Shown one piece after another: positions 1 to 7,582 of a stretch of 64,000 bases of DNA (positions are counted from its first letter, which is position 1; each line of letters starts with the position of its first letter). The notes beneath the pieces were generated by a model. It was not told the DNA's origin and ran no database searches. It saw only the letters and a program-made list of their open reading frames with translations. The position numbers and the translations under genes are program-made. This DNA is from Roseomonas sp. AR75. GTDB taxonomy: Bacteria > Pseudomonadota > Alphaproteobacteria > Acetobacterales > Acetobacteraceae. The DNA is taken from positions 744,001 to 808,000 of the forward strand of contig NZ_STGB01000002.1 in assembly GCF_005222815.1 (NCBI RefSeq), read 5' to 3'.

Positions 1-89
1 ACCAGCGGCCGAGCCATGCCGGCGCGCGCGCCTTGGCGGCGGCGCGCCGCGTGCCCTGGCCGCCGCGCGGGCGCGGCTTGGCGGAGGCG

Positions 90-1028
90 CTACTCGCCAC
101 GCCCCAGCGCGTCCATCAGCTCGCGCCATTCGCGCTTGGACAGGCCCGAGCCCTCCTGCGCCACCCGCTCGCCGGCGACCATGCGCCGAACGATCGCCAA
201 CATCTGCGCCGAGAAGGTGACGGCGCCGAGCCGGTAGTCGCGGAAGGCGGCGGCGGCCATCGGCACCCAGGCCTCGACGCTGGTCATCATCGCTTCCGCA
301 TAGGCGCGGATCTCGTATTGCGCATGGGCGTCGGCGCGCAGCGAGAGGAAGTGGAACAGGTTGTGCAGGTCCGTCTTCCAGTACCACTGCGTATAGGCGT
401 TGAGCGTCAGGTTCATCCGCGCCAGCTCGCGCGCCAGGCCATGGCGGGACGGATCGAGCGGGCTGCCCTGGTCGTCCTCGTTCAGCATCTCGAGGTAGTG
501 GTCGTAGTTGCGGGTGGCGTCCTCACGCAGCAGGTCGAGCACGCGGGCGGCCTCCGGCCCGTCCAGCACGGCGCCGCGGCCCTGGCGGTTGATGGCGGAT
601 TGCGCGGCGAGGTGTTCCGGCGCGGGGATGTAGAACTCGCGGTCCAGGATCGAGTAGCGGGCGCTGTACTCGTTCACGTTGGCGGTGCGATGCCGGATCC
701 ACTGCCGCGCGACGAAGATCGGCAGCTTCACGTGGTATTTGATCTCGCACATCTCGAACGGCGTGGAGTGGCGGTGGCGCATGAGGTAGCGGATCAGCCC
801 GCGGTCCTCGTTCGCGGCGCGGGTGCCGCGACCGTAGGAGACGCGGGCCGCCTGCACGATGGCGGAATCGTCGCCCATGTAGTCCACCACCCGGACGAAG
901 CCGTGGTCCAGCACGGGCGTGGCCTGGAACAGCAGCGACTCCAGCGCGGGCACGGTCGGGCGGCGGGTCGCGGCGGTGGCGCCGCGCGCGGCCTCGATCT
1001 CCTGCTGCTGCTCGGCGGTCAGCGCCAT
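90..1028 (-). CDS. thyX: FAD-dependent thymidylate synthase ThyX
   Basis: Makes dTMP from dUMP using methylenetetrahydrofolate as carbon donor and FAD/NADPH as reductant, the flavin-dependent alternative to ThyA. The 312-residue protein shows the ThyX signature: RHR at residues 112-114, then seven residues to Ser122 in the stretch NEYSARYS, preceded by RQWI. Length is slightly above the usual 220-300 residues because of a Gln/Glu-rich N-terminal helix. It is transcribed away from ssrA, with roughly 80 bp between its ATG and the likely tmRNA start. No thyA is present in the window. Identity is near certain; whether it is the sole thymidylate synthase cannot be judged here. Confidence 0.96.
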   Translation of the reverse strand: MALTAEQQQEIEAARGATAATRRPTVPALESLLFQATPVLDHGFVRVVDYMGDDSAIVQAARVSYGRGTRAANEDRGLIRYLMRHRHSTPFEMCEIKYHVKLPIFVARQWIRHRTANVNEYSARYSILDREFYIPAPEHLAAQSAINRQGRGAVLDGPEAARVLDLLREDATRNYDHYLEMLNEDDQGSPLDPSRHGLARELARMNLTLNAYTQWYWKTDLHNLFHFLSLRADAHAQYEIRAYAEAMMTSVEAWVPMAAAAFRDYRLGAVTFSAQMLAIVRRMVAGERVAQEGSGLSKREWRELMDALGRGE

Positions 1029-1069
1029 GCCCGGTCCCCCTGGAAGCGGGACTTCCTACCGGATACCCC

Positions 1070-1098
1070 TCGATTCCGGTAGCGGGACCGCCTATATG
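1070..1098 (+). promoter_or_regulatory. candidate sigma-70 promoter of ssrA
   Basis: A weak -35-like TCGATT (1070-1075) and a -10-like TATATG (1093-1098) are separated by 17 bp. They lie in the short gap between the thyX start and the tmRNA acceptor segment, which would put transcription start near 1105. Only position and partial consensus match support it. Confidence 0.3.
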
Positions 1099-1104
1099 CT
1101 TCCG

Positions 1105-1390
1105 TGCCGGCTTGCCGGCTATGGCGATAAACACGACTCGGCATAAGCGTTGCGGACCCGGGGGCAGTGCCCGGCGCCTCCACCATCCTTCCCCGGCTTG
1201 TCGGCCGGTTCTGGCAAGGGGGCGAAACAGGCTCGACGCGCGTGGTAAAGGGGTCGCTTTTGCCCGGCATTGTACCGCCGTTATCGGGCTAAAATCCAAG
1301 TGCGAACGACAACAGCCGCGAGGCTGTCGCACTCGCTGCCTAACACTAGGTAAGCGCGGTCCGGGGGGCACCGGGCAACAGAAGCCCCCC
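1105..1390 (+). ncRNA. ssrA: circularly permuted two-piece transfer-messenger RNA (tmRNA)
   Basis: Rescues stalled ribosomes and adds a degradation tag. The acceptor piece comes first: T-arm CCGGG-GGCAGTG-CCCGG, then CGCCTCC and ACCA ending at 1185. A 32-nt intervening loop follows, then the mature 5' end of the coding piece, GGGGGCG from 1218. GGGGGCG pairs with CGCCTCC and leaves a G3-U wobble, the alanyl-tRNA synthetase identity element. GGCTCGACG at about 1230 is the D-loop analogue. The tag reading frame 1302-1343 encodes ANDNSREAVALAA and ends in TAA. Downstream, GGGGGGC (1363-1369) can pair with GCCCCCC (1384-1390). The permuted order is the alphaproteobacterial form known from Caulobacter. 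Both outer ends are approximate. Confidence 0.93.
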
Positions 1391-1422
1391 ACTTTCCTTC
1401 CGCTGCGCGGAAGGAAAGTGGG
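1388..1422 (+). terminator. perfect 15-bp hairpin behind ssrA, likely terminator or repeat element
   Basis: A perfect inverted repeat: arms 1388-1402 and 1408-1422 (CCCACTTTCCTTCCG and its complement) around the loop CTGCG. It directly follows the tmRNA coding piece and shares three bases with that RNA's possible last stem. There is no clear T-run afterwards (TGTTTGGG follows), so intrinsic termination is plausible but unproven. It may instead be part of the palindromic repeat block that starts nine bases later. Confidence 0.55.
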
Positions 1423-1430
1423 TGTTTGGG

Positions 1431-1614
1431 TGCCCTCAGGCGCCGGGCGGCCGCATCCGCGGCCTTGGCTCGCCGGACTGCCGGCGGGCCGCATTCGCGG
1501 CCTCGGCGCGCATCGCGCGCCGCCGGTTTGCGATGCCCTCAGGCGCCGGGCGGCCGCATCCGCGGCCTTGGCTCGCCGGACTGCCGGCGGGCCGCATTCG
1601 CGGCCTCGGCGCGC
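1431..1614. repeat. two tandem copies of an 81-bp triple-palindrome element
   Basis: Copies at 1431-1511 and 1534-1614 look identical over 81 bp, offset by 103 bp. Each copy holds three short hairpins with 4-nt loops: GGCCGC-ATCC-GCGGCC (1449-1464 in copy one), CGCCGG-ACTG-CCGGCG (1471-1486) and GGCCGC-ATTC-GCGGCC (1487-1502). The pattern resembles REP/BIME-type intergenic repeats. No open frame here looks like a gene. The block fills the space between ssrA and sspB. Confidence 0.85.
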
Positions 1615-1692
1615 GACGCGCCGCCTTCGCATGGGCCGCCCCTTTTCGCGACATGCCGTGGCGCCTATGGTTGCGGGACCAGGGATGCCTTC

Positions 1693-2190
1693 ATGAGCGA
1701 CGACGCACGCCCCGCACCGAGCCTGATCCCGTACGAGCGCTGGACCGACGACGCGCTGCGGGAAGTGGTGGCGCGCGCCCTGGAACTCGCCGCCACCGAG
1801 GGCCTGCCCGGGGAACACCACTACTACCTGACGTTCCGCACCGATCACCCGCAGGTGAAGCTGCCCGGCCACCTCAAGGCCCGCTATCCGCAGGAGATGA
1901 CCATCGTCTTGCAGCACCAGTACGAGGCGCTGACGGTGGACCGCGAGGCCAACCTGTTCAGCGTGCGGCTGTATTTCGGCGGCGTGCCCGCGACCCTCGT
2001 GGTCCCCTTCCCCGCCCTGACCGGCTTCGCCGACCCCGCCGTGCGCTACGGCCTGCGCTTCCAGCCCACCATGGAGGCCGCCGCCGAACCTTCTGCCGAG
2101 GACGAGGCGGAGGAGCCGAAGGCCGCCCCGGAAGAACCGGCCCAGGTCGTCAGTCTGGACGCCTTCCGCCGCCGCCCGGCGCGCGAATAG
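1693..2190 (+). CDS. sspB: SspB-family ClpXP adaptor
   Basis: SspB tethers ssrA-tagged proteins to the ClpXP protease. The 165-residue protein has the compact SspB fold region (about residues 8-125), with HYYLTFRT and the substrate-groove segment around FGGVPATLVVPF. An acidic Ala/Glu-rich linker follows, and the C-terminus VVSLDAFRRR fits the short ClpX-binding tail of alphaproteobacterial SspB. The chosen ATG has AGGGA eight bases upstream. A longer frame to 1426 would run through the palindromic repeats and is rejected. The neighbouring gene makes the tmRNA whose tag this protein should bind. fumA follows 75 bp later. Confidence 0.92.
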   Translation: MSDDARPAPSLIPYERWTDDALREVVARALELAATEGLPGEHHYYLTFRTDHPQVKLPGHLKARYPQEMTIVLQHQYEALTVDREANLFSVRLYFGGVPATLVVPFPALTGFADPAVRYGLRFQPTMEAAAEPSAEDEAEEPKAAPEEPAQVVSLDAFRRRPARE

Positions 2191-2265
2191 CCCCGCCGAT
2201 TGGCGGGCGCGCCCGCCTGGGCTAGGACCGCGGGCGGAAGGCCGCTGCCTGCGGAGTAAGACCCC

Positions 2266-3939
2266 ATGACCGCACCGCTCGACATCGACAGCCCCGTGAC
2301 CGCGCCCACGCGGCCCTCCGGGTTCCGCTACAGCCCGATGTTCCCGCTCGCGAAAGACCCGACACCCTATCGCAAGCTCGACATCGGCGGCGTCTCGACC
2401 GTGCAGTGCGACGGGAAGACCATCCTGAAGATCAAGCCGGAGGCGCTGGAACAGCTCGCCTTCGCCGCCTGCCGCGATGTCTCCCACCTGCTGCGCCCCG
2501 GGCACCTGCAGCAGCTCGCCAACATCCTGAAGGACCCGGAGGCCAGCGAGAACGACCGCTTCGTCGCCCTCGACCTGCTGAAGAACGCCAACATCGCCGC
2601 CGGCGGTGTGCTGCCGATGTGCCAGGACACCGGCACCGCCATCATCTCCGGCAAGAAGGGGCAGCGCGTCTGGGTCGAGGGCAACGAGGAGGAGGCGCTG
2701 AGCTTCGGCGTCCACCGCACATACACCGAGACCAACCTGCGCTATTCCCAGATGGCGCCGCTGACGATGTGGGAGGAGAAGAACACCGGCAACAACCTGC
2801 CGGTGGAATTCCAGATCCTGGCGGACCCGGACGAGCACCACGCCGAAGAGCTGCACCTGATGTTCGTGCTGAAGGGCGGCGGCTCGGCCAACAAGACCTT
2901 CCTGTACCAGCAGACCCGCGCCGTGCTGTCGCGCGAGAAGCTGCTGGCCTTCCTTGAGGACAAGATCAAGTCGCTCGGCACCTCCGCCTGCCCGCCCTAT
3001 CACCTGGCGATCGTGATCGGCGGCACCTCGGCGGAGATGACGCTGAAGACCGTGAAGCTCGCCTCCACCCGCTATCTCGACCAGCTGCCGACCGAGGGCA
3101 GCATGGCCGGCCATGCCTTCCGCGACACCGAGTTCGAGAAGGCGGTGCACAAGCTGACGCAGAACCTCGGCATCGGCGCGCAGTTCGGCGGCAAGTATTT
3201 CTGTCACGACGTGCGGGTGATCCGGCTGCCCCGGCACGGTGCGTCGCTGCCGATCGGGATCGGGGTGTCCTGCAGCGCGGACCGCCAGGTGCGGGCGAAG
3301 ATCACGCCCGAAGGCGTGTTCCTGGAGCAGCTCGAGCGCGAGCCGGCGCACTACCTGCCGGAAGCGACCGAGGAGGCGCTGGGCGGCGACGTCGTGAAGA
3401 TCGACCTGACGCGGCCGATGAGCGAGATCCGCGCGGAATTGTCGAAGCACCCCGTCAAGACCCGCGTCTCCCTGACCGGCCCGATGGTGGTCGCGCGCGA
3501 CATCGCCCACGCCAAGCTGCAGGAGCGGCTGGATCGCGGCGAGGGCCTGCCCGACTACCTCAGGAACCACCCCGTCTACTACGCCGGCCCCGCCAAGACG
3601 CCGGAGGGCTACGCGACGGGCAGCTTCGGCCCGACCACCGCGGGCCGGATGGACAGCTATGTCGAGGCGTTCCAGGCCGCCGGCGGCAGCTTCGTGATGC
3701 TGGCCAAGGGCAACCGCAGCAAGGCGGTGCGCGAGGCCTGCCGGAAATACGGCGGCTTCTATCTCGGCAGCGTCGGTGGCCCGGCGGCGCGGCTGGCGCA
3801 GGACTGCATCCGCAAGGTCGAGGTGCTGGAATACCCCGAGCTCGGCATGGAGGCGGTCTGGCGCATCGAGGTCGAGGATTTCCCCGCGTTCATCGTGGTG
3901 GACGACAAGGGAAACGACTTCTACGAGGGGATCGAGTAG
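2266..3939 (+). CDS. fumA: class I fumarate hydratase (4Fe-4S type)
   Basis: Interconverts fumarate and malate in the TCA cycle with an oxygen-sensitive [4Fe-4S] cluster. The 557-residue protein is full length for two-domain class I fumarases: an alpha region with LPMCQDTGT (Cys119) and [10 protein letters not shown], then Cys242 in TSACPPYH and Cys336 in GVSCSADR as the likely cluster ligands. The C-terminal beta region contains TTAGRMD. GGAGTAAG precedes the ATG. A second, unrelated fumarase (class II) lies 7 kb downstream, so the organism can run this step with and without an iron-sulfur enzyme. The DUF1272 gene starts five bases after the stop. Confidence 0.97.
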   Translation: MTAPLDIDSPVTAPTRPSGFRYSPMFPLAKDPTPYRKLDIGGVSTVQCDGKTILKIKPEALEQLAFAACRDVSHLLRPGHLQQLANILKDPEASENDRFVALDLLKNANIAAGGVLPMCQDTGTAIISGKKGQRVWVEGNEEEALSFGVHRTYTETNLRYSQMAPLTMWEEKNTGNNLPVEFQILADPDEHHAEELHLMFVLKGGGSANKTFLYQQTRAVLSREKLLAFLEDKIKSLGTSACPPYHLAIVIGGTSAEMTLKTVKLASTRYLDQLPTEGSMAGHAFRDTEFEKAVHKLTQNLGIGAQFGGKYFCHDVRVIRLPRHGASLPIGIGVSCSADRQVRAKITPEGVFLEQLEREPAHYLPEATEEALGGDVVKIDLTRPMSEIRAELSKHPVKTRVSLTGPMVVARDIAHAKLQERLDRGEGLPDYLRNHPVYYAGPAKTPEGYATGSFGPTTAGRMDSYVEAFQAAGGSFVMLAKGNRSKAVREACRKYGGFYLGSVGGPAARLAQDCIRKVEVLEYPELGMEAVWRIEVEDFPAFIVVDDKGNDFYEGIE

Positions 3940-3944
3940 GCGCC

Positions 3945-4196
3945 ATGCTGGAGCTTCGGCCGAACTGCGAATGCTGCGGCCGCGACCTGCCGCCGGCGTC
4001 GCGCGACGCGCTGATCTGCTCCTTCGAATGCACCTGGTGCCGCGACTGCGCGGCGACGCGCCTGCCCGGCGGCGTCTGCCCGAATTGCGGCGGTGAGCTG
4101 GTGGCACGGCCGATCCGGCCGGCGGCGAAGCTGGAGAAGTTTCCGGCAGGCACGGCGCGGAAGCGATCCTCGCTGCCGGCCTGCACAGGCGCCTGA
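3945..4196 (+). CDS. DUF1272 zinc-ribbon-like small protein
   Basis: An 83-residue protein of the DUF1272 family, function unknown. It is built around four cysteine pairs: CECC near the start, then ICSFEC, WCRDC and CPNCGG. This is typical of a small double zinc-binding fold. It ends the family core with ELVARPIRP, followed by a basic tail. It begins five bases after fumA, so it is probably co-transcribed with it. A link to iron-sulfur or redox handling is only suggested by that position. A strong hairpin follows 36 bp after the stop. Confidence 0.88.
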   Translation: MLELRPNCECCGRDLPPASRDALICSFECTWCRDCAATRLPGGVCPNCGGELVARPIRPAAKLEKFPAGTARKRSSLPACTGA

Positions 4197-4232
4197 GGCT
4201 CGCTCGAGCCTCGAAGCCCCCCGCGGCCCCGA

Positions 4233-4259
4233 CCCTCTCCCCCCTGAAGGGGGAGAGGG
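4233..4259. terminator. bidirectional hairpin terminator
   Basis: An 11-bp perfect stem (4233-4243 with 4249-4259, CCCTCTCCCCC and its complement) around the loop CTGAA. It sits between the convergent DUF1272 and oligopeptide-binding genes. There is no T-run, but the location fits a shared terminator. Confidence 0.65.
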
Positions 4260-4267
4260 AGACGCAG

Positions 4268-5815
4268 TCAGCGCGGCCGGATCTCGATGGCCTGCACTTC
4301 CTCATCGGCCCGCGCGCGGAAGGTCAGGTTGGCCGTGCCGGCATTCACCGAGCGCAGCACGCCCACGCCGATGAGCAGCGCATCGTCCGATGCCGTGCGC
4401 ACGAGGTTCGCAAGCTGCGCGGCGCGCTCGGTGTCGTCGAGCGTGCTGCGCGCCCGCTGGATCAGCGCGTCCATCTCCGGCGTGCCGGCGCCGGTGAAGT
4501 TCAGCGCGCCGAGGCCGGGCACGATGCGCGGGCGGTGGAGCTGCGAGCCGATCAGGTACGAGGTCTCGCCGGTCAGCGATCCGAACACGGTGACGAAGAC
4601 GCCGTAGTCCCGCCGGTTGCGCCGGGGCAGGAAGGTGGCCTGGGGCACCACCTCCACCGTCGTGCGGATGCCGATGCGCGTCCAGGCCGCGGCGATCGCC
4701 TGGCAGATGCGCGGCGTCCGGTTCGGCGAGCAGAACAGGTTCACCCCGAAGCCCTGGCCCCAGCCGGCCTCGTTCAGCAGCGCCCGCGCCGCATCCAGGT
4801 TGGCCGCCGGCACCGGCCGGTCGGCGATCGCGCCGAAGATGAAGGGCGGCACCGGCTGGTCGGTGGGATCGGCGAAGCCCTCCATGATGGTCCGCGCGAT
4901 GCCTTCCCGGTTCAGCGCCAGCGACATCGCCCGGCGCACGCGAACATCCTTCATCGGGTTGCGACCGCCGGCGTCGATGCCGGGTGCGTCGTCGCGCTCG
5001 ACATCGGGGTAGATGTTCACCGCGTAGATCGAGGGGCCCGCGAACAGCGTGAAGCGCCGGTCGCTGTTGATGCGCGCGGTGTCCTGCAGGGGCACGTTGT
5101 TGATGAAGTCCACGTCGCCCGCCAGCAGCGCGCCCACCCGCGCCGCGTCGTTGGCGATGGGCGTGAAGCTCACCGTCTCCCACTGCACGTTGCCGCCCCA
5201 CCAGTTCTCGTTGCGGCGCACGACCAGCGGGTCGTTGGTCTGCCAGCTTCCCAGCCGGAACGGCCCGGTGCCGATCACCGCGCGGCCCGAGTTGAACTCC
5301 GGATTGCCGAGCGCGGCGACCGAGCGCGGCACGATGAAGATCTGCGTCAGGTTCGTGGGCAGGATCGGCGTGGGTCCGCTGGTGCGGATGCGGAAGGTGA
5401 GGTCGTCCACCACCTCCACCCCGGTCACGCCGGCCAGGTAGATCGTGTAGGGGTTCGGGTTGCCGGGCACGTTGGGCACGCGCTGGAAGCTGGCGGCGAC
5501 GTCGGCCGAGGTGAGCGGGCTGCCGTCGTGGAACTTCACGCCGGGCCTCAGCTTGAACTCCCAGGTCGTGTCGTCCACGACGCGCCAGGATTCCGCCAGC
5601 CCGGGCTTCAGCGCCATGCTCGCGTCGCGCGCCACCAGCGTGTCATAGATGTTCCGCAGCGCCCCGGTATTGGCCAGGTTCAGCAGCCAGTGCGGATCGA
5701 GCGTGCTCGGCGGCGCCTGCATGCCGATGCGCAGCGTCTGCGCGGCCGCCGGCAGACCGGCCAGGAGGGACAGCCCGAGGGCTAGTCCGGTGGCGAGGCG
5801 GGTCGCTTGGCGCAT
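4268..5815 (-). CDS. ABC transporter substrate-binding protein, oligopeptide/dipeptide family 5
   Basis: A periplasmic solute receptor of the SBP_bac_5 (DppA/OppA) family, 515 residues. The N-terminus MRQATRL plus a hydrophobic run ending AAA-QTL is a clear signal peptide. The mature part shows family landmarks: PPSTLDPHW at the start, WEFKLRPGVKFHDG, and a VRRAMSLALNREGI helix in the middle. The ATG at 5815 is preferred because GGAAGGA lies ten bases upstream and the signal peptide starts there; the longer frame begins with unrelated Arg-rich sequence. No permease or ATPase gene is adjacent, so its transporter partner and ligand are unknown. Confidence 0.92.
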   Translation of the reverse strand: MRQATRLATGLALGLSLLAGLPAAAQTLRIGMQAPPSTLDPHWLLNLANTGALRNIYDTLVARDASMALKPGLAESWRVVDDTTWEFKLRPGVKFHDGSPLTSADVAASFQRVPNVPGNPNPYTIYLAGVTGVEVVDDLTFRIRTSGPTPILPTNLTQIFIVPRSVAALGNPEFNSGRAVIGTGPFRLGSWQTNDPLVVRRNENWWGGNVQWETVSFTPIANDAARVGALLAGDVDFINNVPLQDTARINSDRRFTLFAGPSIYAVNIYPDVERDDAPGIDAGGRNPMKDVRVRRAMSLALNREGIARTIMEGFADPTDQPVPPFIFGAIADRPVPAANLDAARALLNEAGWGQGFGVNLFCSPNRTPRICQAIAAAWTRIGIRTTVEVVPQATFLPRRNRRDYGVFVTVFGSLTGETSYLIGSQLHRPRIVPGLGALNFTGAGTPEMDALIQRARSTLDDTERAAQLANLVRTASDDALLIGVGVLRSVNAGTANLTFRARADEEVQAIEIRPR

Positions 5816-5912
5816 GGCAGGGCATCCTTCCGGTGGTGTGCGGGAAGTCTGGCAGCTTGGGCGCCCGCCGCCCACCCTTCCGGCGGGGCGACGCCTGCGA
5901 TATGGCATCCGC

Positions 5913-6311
5913 ATGCCGCGCCAGCACATCTCATCCGGCAGCCGTTTCGAGGACGAGATCGGCTATTCCCGCGCCGTGGTCCAGGATGGCTGGGTCTTCG
6001 TCTCCGGCACCACCGGCTACGACTACGCCGCCATGTCCATCGCGCCGGATGTGGTGGCGCAATGCGAGCAGGCCTTCCGCAACATCGAGGCGGCGCTGCG
6101 CCAGGCCGGCGCGGGCATGGAGGACATTGTCCGCGTGACCTTCATCGTGCCGGACCGCGCGGATTGGCAGCCCTGCTGGCCGGTGGTGAAGCGCTGGCTC
6201 GGCGCGGCGCGCCCGGCGGCGACGCTGCTGCACGCCGGTCTGCAGACGCCGGAGATGCGGATCGAGATCGAGGTGACGGCGCGGCAGCGCCAGGCCGAAG
6301 GGAAAAGCTGA
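5913..6311 (+). CDS. RidA/YjgF family protein
   Basis: RidA-family proteins hydrolyse reactive enamine/imine intermediates or act in related deamination steps. This 132-residue member has the trimeric-fold landmarks: GYSRAVVQDGWVFVSGTTG, an RNIEAALRQAGAG helix, VVRVTFIV-like DIVRVTFIVPD, and the C-terminal RIEIEVTA. The canonical RidA arginine in a PxR motif is not evident, so it may belong to a RidA subgroup without imine deaminase activity. The start sits behind a purine-poor leader. The VOC gene begins two bases after the stop, so the pair is probably one operon. Confidence 0.9.
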   Translation: MPRQHISSGSRFEDEIGYSRAVVQDGWVFVSGTTGYDYAAMSIAPDVVAQCEQAFRNIEAALRQAGAGMEDIVRVTFIVPDRADWQPCWPVVKRWLGAARPAATLLHAGLQTPEMRIEIEVTARQRQAEGKS

Positions 6312-6313
6312 GC

Positions 6314-6730
6314 ATGCGCTTCGCCGTGGACCGCCTGGACCACCTGGTGATCACCTGCCGCGACGTGGAGATCAGCGCCGGCTGGTATCAGCGCGTGCTG
6401 GGCATGGAGCGGGAGGAATTCGGCACCGGCGAACGCCGCACCGCGCTGCGTTTCGGCGGCCAGAAGATCAACCTGCGCCCGCAGACCGCGACTCAGGAAG
6501 CCTGGTTCACAGGTGCTTCCGGCGGCATCCCTGGCACGCAGGACCTCTGCTTCGTCGTCACCGTCCTGCCGGAGCAGGTGGTGGAGCATCTGCAGGGCTG
6601 CGGGGTGACGGTGGAACTCGGCCCGGTGGCGAAGCAGGGGGCGCTGGGGCCGATCCGCTCGGTCTATTGCCGCGACCCCGACGGCAACCTGATCGAGATC
6701 GCAAGCTACGGAGACGCGCTCCCCGGCTGA
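6314..6730 (+). CDS. VOC (glyoxalase/bleomycin resistance) family protein
   Basis: A 138-residue vicinal-oxygen-chelate fold protein. The first beta-alpha-beta unit starts with the metal-ligand motif LDHLVI (His10) and GWYQRVLGM. The second ends with the typical CRDPDGNLIEIASY, whose Glu is a likely metal ligand. These resemble the so-called virulence-type VOC proteins of proteobacteria; the substrate is not predictable. It is tightly coupled to the RidA gene (two-base gap), and both may act on a shared small reactive metabolite. This is inferred from position only. Confidence 0.88.
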   Translation: MRFAVDRLDHLVITCRDVEISAGWYQRVLGMEREEFGTGERRTALRFGGQKINLRPQTATQEAWFTGASGGIPGTQDLCFVVTVLPEQVVEHLQGCGVTVELGPVAKQGALGPIRSVYCRDPDGNLIEIASYGDALPG

Positions 6731-6816
6731 GCACCTCGCGGGGCGCGACAATTTAAGAAAATCTCGACATAGCAGCGTCCGGCCTGGGCAGACTGATCGC
6801 CGGAGGAAACCGGCGC

Positions 6817-7561
6817 GTGTCGATCAGCGGCAACGAAGCCACACCGCGGATGCCGGCATGGGTTCCCGTGCTGCTCGCGGCCTTCGCGCTGCAGGTAGCA
6901 ATCATGGTCGCGATCCAGGCGCTGCCGATCGCCGGGCCGCTGCTGACGGCCGAGGCCGGCTTGCCGTCGGAGGCGATCGGCTACCTGACCGGCACGGCGC
7001 AACTCGGGACGGTGCTCTACTTGGTCGTCGGCGGGCCGATCATCCCGCGCTTCGGCGCCATGCGAACCCTGCAGGCCGGGGCTGCGGCCGCGGCGCTGGC
7101 GCTGCTGGTCGTGACGACCGGGATCCTGCCGGCGCTCTTCCTCGGCGCGCTGCTCCTCGGGCTCGCGAGCGGGCCAACGGTTCCGGCCGGAAGCCGCATC
7201 CTGACCGCAACGTGCCGCCGGAACACCGCACGCTGATCTTCTCGATCAAGCAGTCCGGCGCGCCGCTGGGCGGCATCCTGGCAGGGATCCTGTTGCCCGC
7301 TATCGTGGCCGCGGCGGGATGGCGATCGGCGCTGCTGCTGGCCGCGCGCATTACTATTCGCTGGCACAGGCCGGCGCGGTGTTCGCCGCGCTGCAGGTCG
7401 GCGGCTTCGCCGCACGCATCCTGCTCGCCTGGCTGGCCGACCGCACGGGCGCGCCGGTCGGCGTGCTGCTGCCGATGCTGGCCGTGGCGGCGCAGGCGGG
7501 GGTTGCCGCGCTGCTGCTGGCGCCCCGCCTCGCACCCCATCTCCGCATCGCCGGCCGCTGA
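6817..7561 (+). pseudogene. decayed MFS transporter
   Basis: Remnant of a major facilitator superfamily permease, normally about 400 residues. The GTG at 6817 follows GGAGG and opens a good N-terminal half (helices 1-4). The frame then breaks near 7212, where one missing base turns an expected PPEHRTLIFSIKQSG into a stop at 7236. That sequence continues in the next frame to GWRSALLLAAR (about 7350), then jumps frame again to HYYSLAQAGAVFAALQVGG and ends at 7561. The middle (roughly helices 5-6) and the C-terminal three or four helices are missing. At least two frameshifts plus deletions make a functional transporter very unlikely. Confidence 0.85.
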
Positions 7562-7582
7562 CTGGCGGCGCGGCGTCAGGGT

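Noticed and set aside
1-89. Palindromic G+C-rich sequence after thyX, including GCGGCGCGCCGC at 39-50
   Set aside because: Too short and too compositionally biased to call a terminator or repeat; no T-run and the neighbouring gene is outside the window.
1019-1270. Minus-strand 83-codon frame containing MVEAPGTAPGS
   Set aside because: It is the antisense of the tmRNA acceptor end; this peptide is a recurrent false gene call over alphaproteobacterial ssrA.
523-4305. Minus-strand 1260-codon open frame
   Set aside because: It runs antisense through fumA, sspB, ssrA and part of thyX with low-complexity Arg/Ala/Gly composition; high G+C makes such shadows.
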